Of a DNA stretch of 6,909 nucleotides, positions 1 to 5,354 are shown in pieces. The position numbers and the translations under genes were made by a program. The notes below the pieces were generated by a model that ran no database searches, was not told the DNA's origin, and saw only the letters and a list, made by a program, of their open reading frames with translations. The stretch's first letter is position 1, and every line of letters starts with the position of its first letter. Source of the DNA: Elusimicrobiota bacterium (lineage in GTDB: Bacteria; Elusimicrobiota; Elusimicrobia; UBA1565; UBA9628); the NCBI GenBank assembly GCA_016194625.1, contig JACQBB010000162.1, positions 1-6,909 on the forward strand, written 5' to 3'.

Positions 1-68
1 AGCAGGAAGGTCACGCCGAACATCACCAGCGGCAGGAACGCCAGGCGCTTCAGGATGAACTTGAGCAC
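1..68 (-). CDS. DppB-type ABC transporter permease, N-terminal fragment (runs off left edge)
   Basis: Only the first 22 codons are inside the window. They read V(M)LKFILKRLAFLPLVMFGV and then TFL: a short basic start (K3, K7, R8) followed by the first hydrophobic membrane segment. This is the typical opening of the inner-membrane permease that forms half of the channel in peptide/nickel-type ABC importers (DppB/OppB family, usually a little over 300 residues). The start is GTG at 68-66. It lies 4 nt after the stop of the preceding binding protein and 7 nt after a GGAAGGAG ribosome-binding site, so the start is well supported even though it is not ATG. Position directly behind binding-protein genes fits the usual operon order; a DppC partner and two ATPases would be expected further left. 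The family call rests on a short stretch plus context, so another membrane protein is possible but unlikely. Confidence 0.75.
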   Translation of the reverse strand, partial: MLKFILKRLAFLPLVMFGVTFL

Positions 69-72
69 CGGC

Positions 73-1851
73 TCACTCCTTCCAGAGCGGGTAGTAGTAC
101 CCGCCGTACGGCATCTCGGGGAAGATCGGGTTGTGGTACCAGCCCTTCACCCAGTCGCGCTGGGTGCGGTACACGACCATGTCGAGGATGACCAGGCACG
201 GGACCTCCTCGTACTCGATGGCCTGGACCTTCGCGTACAGCTTCTTGCGGGCCGCGGCGTCGGTGGTGGCGTTGGCCTCCTCGATCAGGCGGTCCAGTTC
301 GGCGTTCTTGAAGTGCTGGATCGACGGGTAGGTGCCCTGCGAGTGCAGCATCGGGAACGCGAAGTTGTGCGGGTCCGGGTAGTCGGCGTTCCAGCCCAGC
401 ACGAACAGCGGCAGCTTCGAGTTGTTCTGCGCGTCCAGGAAGGTCGGCCACTCGACGGCGCGGACGTCGATCTTGAACTTGGGGTTCAGGCTCTCGATGT
501 TGCGCTTGAGGATCTGGCAGACGGTCTGGCGCGGCAGGTTGCCCGAGTTGAACGCGATCGTGAAGTGGAAGCCCTGCTCCCACAGCTTCCCGCCGAAGGC
601 CTTCTTGAAGTGCTCCTCGGCCTTCTTGCGGTCGTAGGAGTAGGTCGCCTGCGACGCCGCGTAGCCGGGCAGGCTCTTCGGGATGACGCCGCGCGCCTGC
701 GTGCCCTTGCCGCGCATCACGTCGGCGATGAAGCCCTTGTAGTCGAACGCGTAGGCGAAGCCCTTGCGCACGTCCTTGTCGGCGAAGAAGTCGGCCGGGA
801 TGCCGTTGCCGTCCAGCTTGCCGGAGCCGACGAACGCGTTGCCGACGGTGTTCACCTTGAAGGTGAAGAAGACGATCGGGTTCATCTCGACGGTCGGCAG
901 GTCGTCGATGACCTTCACGCCTTGGATGCCCTGCACCTGCGACAGCAGCGGCCGGTCGGCGTAGATGGTGTCGGCGTCCCCCGCCTCCAGCATCAGCTTG
1001 CGCGTGCCGAACTCGTTGACGCCCTTGATGACCACGTTCTTCAAGCGCGCGGGCGTCCGCCAGTACCCGTCGTTGCGCGTCAGGATGAACTCCTTGGTCT
1101 TGCGGTCCCAGCGCTCCAGCTTGAACGGGCCGGTCCCGTTGGCGCGCTCGAAGAACGGCGTCGCCTCCTTGGCGATGTCGTTGAGCTTGGTCCAGGTCGC
1201 TTCCGTGCCGTCCCAGTCGCCGTTCTTGACGGCCCAGGCCTTGGAGACGACCGGCGACCAGCTGGCCAGGATGGTCAGCAGCGGCGCGTATGGGCGCGGC
1301 AGGCGCAGGATCAGCTTGTCGCCCTGGACGGAGACCGCGCGGGTCGCGTCTTCCCAAAGACGAGGCCTCAGTTTGCCGTGCTCGTCGCGCGTCGAGCCGA
1401 CGCCGAGCAGCGGCTCCAGCAGCAGCGCCGACGGGCCGCCGACGCGGTCCATCAGCAGGAAGCGCAGCAGCGAGTAGCGCGCGTCCTCGGCGGTCAGCGG
1501 CGCGCCGTCGTGGAACTTCACGCCCTTGCGGACCGGGATCGTGTAGGTCTTGCCGTCGGGCGAGATCAGGCCGTTGGCGCGCGAAGGGACCTCCGTCGCC
1601 AGCAGCGGCACCAGCCTCTCGGTGCTCGCCTTGTCGAACATGAACAAAGGCTCGTAGACGTTGAGGATGACGCTGTCGCTCGAGTTGTCGTACGCCCACG
1701 CCGGGTCCATCGAGTCCGAGTCGGAGATGGTCAGGTAGGTGTAGGTGTCGGGGTTCTTCGCCGCCGCGAGCGCCGCCGCGGGCAGGCTCCCGACGGCGAG
1801 GCACGCCGCGAGGAGGGTTCTCAGCATGGGCGTCATCGTAGCATTCCTCAT
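73..1851 (-). CDS. Periplasmic family-5 ABC substrate-binding protein, paralogue 3 (peptide type)
   Basis: A 592-residue extracytoplasmic solute receptor of the SBP_bac_5 (OppA/DppA) family, which delivers peptides or similar solutes to an ABC permease. Residues 1-29 form a signal peptide (basic R11, hydrophobic core, likely cleavage after ALA near residue 29). Mature landmarks are the SMDPAWAYD stretch (about 47-55), GVKFHDG (110-116), NGTGPFKL (238-245), GSGKLDG (342-348) and WNADYPDPHNF around D490. D490 aligns with the Asp that in OppA/DppA contacts the peptide alpha-amino group, which supports a peptide ligand; the exact ligand is unknown. The protein is longer than Escherichia coli DppA (about 535). 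The start at 1851 overlaps the previous stop in an ATGA junction. A second in-frame ATG at 1836 has a better ribosome-binding site and would give a 587-residue protein with the same signal peptide. The gene is closest to the neighbour at 1848-3614 (24 of 39 identities in the first mature segment) and is followed after 4 nt by the permease. Confidence 0.93.
   Translation of the reverse strand: MRNATMTPMLRTLLAACLAVGSLPAAALAAAKNPDTYTYLTISDSDSMDPAWAYDNSSDSVILNVYEPLFMFDKASTERLVPLLATEVPSRANGLISPDGKTYTIPVRKGVKFHDGAPLTAEDARYSLLRFLLMDRVGGPSALLLEPLLGVGSTRDEHGKLRPRLWEDATRAVSVQGDKLILRLPRPYAPLLTILASWSPVVSKAWAVKNGDWDGTEATWTKLNDIAKEATPFFERANGTGPFKLERWDRKTKEFILTRNDGYWRTPARLKNVVIKGVNEFGTRKLMLEAGDADTIYADRPLLSQVQGIQGVKVIDDLPTVEMNPIVFFTFKVNTVGNAFVGSGKLDGNGIPADFFADKDVRKGFAYAFDYKGFIADVMRGKGTQARGVIPKSLPGYAASQATYSYDRKKAEEHFKKAFGGKLWEQGFHFTIAFNSGNLPRQTVCQILKRNIESLNPKFKIDVRAVEWPTFLDAQNNSKLPLFVLGWNADYPDPHNFAFPMLHSQGTYPSIQHFKNAELDRLIEEANATTDAAARKKLYAKVQAIEYEEVPCLVILDMVVYRTQRDWVKGWYHNPIFPEMPYGGYYYPLWKE
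76..83 (-). promoter_or_regulatory. Shine-Dalgarno site for the permease gene
   Basis: On the minus strand this reads GGAAGGAG, a near-perfect Shine-Dalgarno sequence ending 7 nt before the GTG start at 68. It is embedded in the last codons (W-K-E-stop) of the binding-protein gene, so ribosomes finishing that gene meet it at once. It is the strongest ribosome-binding site in the window and fixes the permease start. Confidence 0.8.
1845..1849 (-). promoter_or_regulatory. Candidate Shine-Dalgarno site supporting the alternative start at 1836
   Basis: The minus strand reads GAGGA here, 8 nt before the in-frame ATG at 1836-1834 of the third binding-protein gene, and the site overlaps the stop of the preceding gene. 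The overlapping ATG at 1851 has only AAGG (1859-1856), 4 nt away, which is too close for good pairing. The site therefore favours 1836 as the working start, although 1851 would keep the ATGA coupling seen at the other binding-protein junction. Confidence 0.45.
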
Positions 1852-3614
1852 TCGGCCTTATGGAGGTCGTAGTAGTAGCTGCCGTAGGGCATGTCCGGGA
1901 ACGCGGGCTTGAACTGGAAGCCCTTCACCCAGGTGCGTTGGACGCGGTAGCGCGGGCCGTCGGAGACGGGGACGGTCGGGACGTCGTCGTCGGCGATGTC
2001 CTGGATCCTCTTGTACAGCGCGGCGCGCTTGCCCTCGTCGAGCGTGTGCGCGGCCTCCTCGATCAGCGCGTCGAGCTTCGGGTTCTTGTAGCCCTGCTTC
2101 GTCGGGAAGTAGCCGTCCGAGTGCAGGAGCGGGAAGACGAAGTTGTGCGGGTCCGGGTAGTCCGCGTTCCACGCGCCGAGCTGGATCGGGATCTTGCGCT
2201 GCTGCGACTGCTCCAAGTAGGTGGACCACTGGACCTGGCGGACGTCGACGCGGAACTTCGGGTTCAGCGACTCGACGTTCTTCTTGATCATCTGGCACAG
2301 CGCCTGCGCGGGCGCCGAGCCGGAGTTGAAGACGATCGCGACCTTGAAGCCCTTCTCCCAGGCCTGCCCCCCCCACGCCTTCTGGAAGTGCTCGGCCGAC
2401 TTCTTCAGGTCGAACGAGTAGCGCGGCGGCCCCGACTTGTAGCCGGTCAGGCCCGGGGGGATGAAGCCGGCCGACTGGGCGCCGCGTCCGCGCAGGATGT
2501 CGCGCGCGTAGCCCGGGTAGTCGATCGCGTAAGCGAAGGCCTGGCGGACGTCGCGGTCCGAGAAGAAGTCCGGGGGCACGCCCTCGCCGTCCAGCTTGCC
2601 CGAGCCGATGTTGCCGTTGCCGGCCGCGTTCATCCGGAAGGTGAAGTTCACCAGCATCGAGCGCTCGAGGTTCTGCAGGCCGTCGATGATCTCGACGCCG
2701 GGGATGCCGTGCATCTGCGGGAAGTACATCGTCGGGACGTACACCACGTCGGCGTCGCCGGCCGAGATCATCAGCTTGCGCGTCGCGTACTCGTCGACGA
2801 CCTTGATGACCACGTTCTTCAGCGCCGCGGGCTTGCGCCAGTAGCCGTCGAAGCGGGCCAGCACGACCTCCTTCGTGTTGCGCTCGAAGCGCGCGAGCTT
2901 GAAGGGGCCGGTGCCGTTGACCAGGTCCTTGGGCAGGACGGACTCCATCCGGGGGTTGTTGAACCGCTCCATCGTCGCGCCTTCGCCGTCCCACTGGCCG
3001 TGGGCCGCGCACCATCGGCGCTCCACGACCGCGCCGAACCCGGTGAGGATGGTCAGGAACGGCGCGAACGGCTTGTCCAGGCGGACGACGACCTCGTCGC
3101 CCTTGACGGTCACCGCCTTCGACGCCTTCTCCCACAGGCCGGGGACGGGCTTGCCGTTCTCGCGCGTGGAGGTCAGGCCGAGGATCGGCTCGGTCAGCAG
3201 CGACGACGGACCGCCGTCTCGGTCCAGCAGCATGAAGCGCAGCAGCGAGTAGCGCACGTCGTCGGGCGTCATCTCGGCGCCGTCGTGGAACTTGACGCCC
3301 TTGCGGATCGGGAAGCGGTAGGTGAGCCCGTCCGCCGACACCAGGCCGTTGGCCTTGGAAGGGACCTTCGTCGCCAGCATCGGCTCCAGGTCCTTGGCCT
3401 TGGTGCCTCCGCCCTTGAAGCCGAGCAGATACTCGTACATGTTCGCGATGACCGTGTGGCTGGCGGTGTCGTACGACCAGGCGGGGTCGAAGCTGTCCGG
3501 GTCGCCGATCGTCGCGTACACGAAGGTGTCGGGGTTCTTCACCGCGGCCGCCGCGGGGACCGCGGGGAGCGCCGCGAGGGCGAGCGCGAGGAGGACGGAG
3601 AGGGTTCTCATCAT
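1848..3614 (-). CDS. Periplasmic family-5 ABC substrate-binding protein, paralogue 2 (peptide type)
   Basis: A 588-residue SBP_bac_5 (OppA/DppA-like) receptor, expected in the periplasm. The signal peptide covers about residues 1-23: MMR, a long Leu/Ala core, then PAAAA with cleavage near 22-24. No cysteine lies there, so it is not a lipoprotein. Landmarks are GVKFHDG (106-112), NGTGPFKL (233-240), GSGKLDG (337-343) and WNADYPDPHNF with D485 at the position that holds the peptide N-terminus in OppA/DppA. The frame stays open far upstream of 3614, but only this start gives a signal peptide, and its ATG overlaps the preceding stop as ATGA. The second codon is also ATG (3611), so either could be used. 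A GAGG lies 13 nt upstream of 3614, rather far, so translational coupling probably matters. An eight-G tract falls in the WGGQAW region. It shares most of its length with the gene at 73-1851 and less with the one at 3611-5350. The ligand is not determined. Confidence 0.93.
   Translation of the reverse strand: MMRTLSVLLALALAALPAVPAAAAVKNPDTFVYATIGDPDSFDPAWSYDTASHTVIANMYEYLLGFKGGGTKAKDLEPMLATKVPSKANGLVSADGLTYRFPIRKGVKFHDGAEMTPDDVRYSLLRFMLLDRDGGPSSLLTEPILGLTSTRENGKPVPGLWEKASKAVTVKGDEVVVRLDKPFAPFLTILTGFGAVVERRWCAAHGQWDGEGATMERFNNPRMESVLPKDLVNGTGPFKLARFERNTKEVVLARFDGYWRKPAALKNVVIKVVDEYATRKLMISAGDADVVYVPTMYFPQMHGIPGVEIIDGLQNLERSMLVNFTFRMNAAGNGNIGSGKLDGEGVPPDFFSDRDVRQAFAYAIDYPGYARDILRGRGAQSAGFIPPGLTGYKSGPPRYSFDLKKSAEHFQKAWGGQAWEKGFKVAIVFNSGSAPAQALCQMIKKNVESLNPKFRVDVRQVQWSTYLEQSQQRKIPIQLGAWNADYPDPHNFVFPLLHSDGYFPTKQGYKNPKLDALIEEAAHTLDEGKRAALYKRIQDIADDDVPTVPVSDGPRYRVQRTWVKGFQFKPAFPDMPYGSYYYDLHKAE
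2367..2374. repeat. Eight-base C/G homopolymer inside paralogue 2
   Basis: Eight consecutive C on the plus strand (eight G in the coding strand) encode the Gly-Gly of WGGQAW, near residue 414 of the binding protein. A one-base slip would truncate the C-terminal third. The corresponding place in the paralogue at 73-1851 uses GGC GGG and has no such run. Confidence 0.9.
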
Positions 3615-5350
3615 CGGGTTTTCGTGACCTCGTAGAGACTGCCGAAAGGCGACATCGGGTGGTGCGTCCAGTTCTGGACCTTGGTCCGGCGCGCGAGGGC
3701 GCCGGTCGTGTCGACGGTGAAGATCATCGGCGCGTCGAAGGCGGCCAGCGACTCCAGCTCCAGGTACAGCGCCTTGCGCTTGGCGGGATCGGTCTCGGCG
3801 GCGGCCGCCTCGATCAGCGCGTCGGCGCGGGGGTTGGAGTAGCCGAGCGCGCCGCCGAAGTAGCCCTTGGAGCCGAGGAGCGGCTCGACGGCGTTGTGCG
3901 GGTCCGGGTAGTCCAGGATCCAGCGGTACACGAACGCGGACAGCCTGCGCGCGCCCAGCTCGGCCAGCAGGCGCGACTGCGGCAGCGCGCGGCAGTCCAC
4001 GTGGAACTTCGCGTTCACCTTCGCCAGTCCGTTCTTCAGCGTCAGGCAGGCGGCGCGGCGCTCGGAGTCCCCCTCGGGGTACGCCATCGGCAGGAGGAAG
4101 CCGGCGGCCCAGGCGCGGCCGTCGTGCGCGCTCCGCAGCAGCCGCTCGGACTCGGCCGGCGAGTAGGGGCGCCATTGCGGCGGCGGCAGGCGGCCGCTCA
4201 GCACGCCGGGCGGGATCGGGCCGCGCGCGCGCGTCGCGGCGCCGTGGAAGCCCTCCTTGACGTAGCCGTCGTAGTCGAACGCGGACGCGAAGCCGCGGCG
4301 CAGGTCGGCGTCGGCGAAGAAGTCCGGCGGGATCCCCTGGCCGTCCCAGCGGCCGGAGCCGAGCCAGGGGTTGTCGCGCGGCTCGACGCGCTCGTTCATG
4401 AAGATCACGTCGTCCGTCTGGACCAGCGGCAGGCCGGTGTCCACCCGGGCGCCCGGCACCTGCGCGAAGTAGGGCAGCGCGCGCGTGTTGATCTGGGCCA
4501 CGTCGGCGTCGCCGCGCTCGAGCATGAGCCGGCGCGTCTTCGGGTCCTCCACGGTGACGATCGCCGCGCCCGCCAGCGAGGCGGGCGCGCGCCAGTACGC
4601 GTCGCTGCGCGCCAGCGAGAGGGCCCTCGACTCGCGGTCCCAGCGCGACAGCTTGAACGGGCCGGTGCCGTTCTCGCGGTCGTACAGCGCGGTCTTCTCC
4701 TTGAGCGGCGAGAAGTGCGCGGTCCAGGACGCCTTGGCGCCGTCCCAGCCGCCGTGCGCGGCGACGAAGGACTTGGACACGACCTGCGCGGAGCCCGCCA
4801 GCACCGCGAGCAGCGGCGCGAACGGCTTGGGCAGGCGCAGGACCAGCGCCCCCCCCTCGACGGAGACCGCGCGGTCGAGGAGGTCGTACACCTCGGGATC
4901 GGGCTTCCCGTCGGGTCCGAGCGCGGAGCGGCGGCCGGTCAGCGGCTCGAGCAGCAGGCCTGCGGGGCCGCCGTCGCCGGTGGTCAGCGCGAAGCGCATC
5001 AGCGAGTACTTCGCGTCCTCGGCGGTCATCGGGGTCCCGTCGTGGAACTTCACTCCGCCCCGCAGCGGGAACGCGTACTGGCGGCCGTCCTTCGACAGGA
5101 AGCCGTTCTCCCGGGTCGGCACGACCGAGGCCAGCCGCGGCACGAAGCGGTCCAAGGACGGGCCGTCGAAGTCCACCAGTCCCTCGTACATCTGCGAGAT
5201 CGCGAACAGCGAGGTCGCGTCGTACGCCCAGTCCGGGTCCAGGCTGTCGACGTCGCTCGCGATCGCGTAGGTCAGCGTGGACGGGTCGTCGGCGCGCGCG
5301 GGCGCGGCGGTCAGGGCGAGCGCGGCCAGCAGGAGCGCGGGTGCGTTCAT
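3611..5350 (-). CDS. Periplasmic family-5 ABC substrate-binding protein, paralogue 1 (divergent copy)
   Basis: A 579-residue SBP_bac_5 receptor, the most divergent of the three in the operon. Residues 1-20 form a signal peptide ending ARA before DDPS, but its first part has no Lys or Arg, which is unusual. The start is nevertheless firm: reading upstream in frame there is a stop at 5425-5423 and no ATG, GTG or TTG before 5350. It begins 4 nt after the OPT stop without a clear Shine-Dalgarno sequence, so translational coupling is likely. It keeps SLDPDWAYD, GVKFHDG, NGTGPFKL, GSGRWDGQGIPPDFF and a WILDYPDPHNA motif, with D480 matching the peptide amino-terminus ligand of OppA/DppA. The flanking residues (WIL instead of WNA, HNAVEPL instead of HNFAFPM) differ from the other two copies, which suggests another ligand range. 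The mature protein has exactly two cysteines, C435 and C453. Peptide uptake is inferred from family and context. Confidence 0.92.
   Translation of the reverse strand: MNAPALLLAALALTAAPARADDPSTLTYAIASDVDSLDPDWAYDATSLFAISQMYEGLVDFDGPSLDRFVPRLASVVPTRENGFLSKDGRQYAFPLRGGVKFHDGTPMTAEDAKYSLMRFALTTGDGGPAGLLLEPLTGRRSALGPDGKPDPEVYDLLDRAVSVEGGALVLRLPKPFAPLLAVLAGSAQVVSKSFVAAHGGWDGAKASWTAHFSPLKEKTALYDRENGTGPFKLSRWDRESRALSLARSDAYWRAPASLAGAAIVTVEDPKTRRLMLERGDADVAQINTRALPYFAQVPGARVDTGLPLVQTDDVIFMNERVEPRDNPWLGSGRWDGQGIPPDFFADADLRRGFASAFDYDGYVKEGFHGAATRARGPIPPGVLSGRLPPPQWRPYSPAESERLLRSAHDGRAWAAGFLLPMAYPEGDSERRAACLTLKNGLAKVNAKFHVDCRALPQSRLLAELGARRLSAFVYRWILDYPDPHNAVEPLLGSKGYFGGALGYSNPRADALIEAAAAETDPAKRKALYLELESLAAFDAPMIFTVDTTGALARRTKVQNWTHHPMSPFGSLYEVTKTR
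3628..3631 (-). promoter_or_regulatory. Weak Shine-Dalgarno-like GAGG before paralogue 2
   Basis: GAGG on the minus strand lies 13 nt before the ATG at 3614 and 16 nt before the ATG at 3611, longer than the usual 5-10 nt. It sits inside the end of the preceding gene. It is the only recognisable purine-rich site near this start and favours 3614 over 3611. Re-initiation at the ATGA junction is the likelier driver. Confidence 0.3.
4849..4856. repeat. Eight-base C/G homopolymer inside paralogue 1
   Basis: Eight C on the plus strand encode the Gly-Gly of VEGGALVLRL near residues 165-167. A slip here would destroy most of the protein. The two other paralogues have a single Gly followed by Asp at this position and no run. 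Confidence 0.9.
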
Positions 5351-5354
5351 CGCG

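Noticed and set aside
361..384. A 24-nt block identical at 2139-2162, with 21-22 nt of it also at 3893-3914, suggesting recent gene conversion.
   Set aside because: It codes the conserved DYPDPHNF motif with the preferred GC-ending codons (GAC, TAC, CCG, CAC, AAC); protein constraint plus codon bias explains the identity, and flanks diverge immediately.
1792..1815. Possible lipobox (LAAC) in the signal peptide of the third receptor.
   Set aside because: The hydrophobic stretch before the cysteine is only about four residues, the hydrophobic core continues after it to an ALA cleavage site, and the paralogues have no cysteine there.
3615..4175. Upstream in-frame extension of the middle receptor, about 187 more residues.
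   Set aside because: The extra residues are Arg/Ala/Gly-rich shadow sequence overlapping the first receptor gene; a clean signal peptide starts at 3614 in an ATGA junction.
4222..4233. Alternating CG run (Z-DNA-like or regulatory).
   Set aside because: It lies within Arg/Ala codons of the first receptor in a GC-rich genome and has no associated feature.
5351..5354. Search for promoters or hairpin terminators at the gene junctions (also 69-72 and the two ATGA overlaps).
   Set aside because: Junctions are 4-nt gaps or overlaps, and I saw no inverted repeat followed by a T-run on the minus strand and no credible -35/-10 pair nearby.
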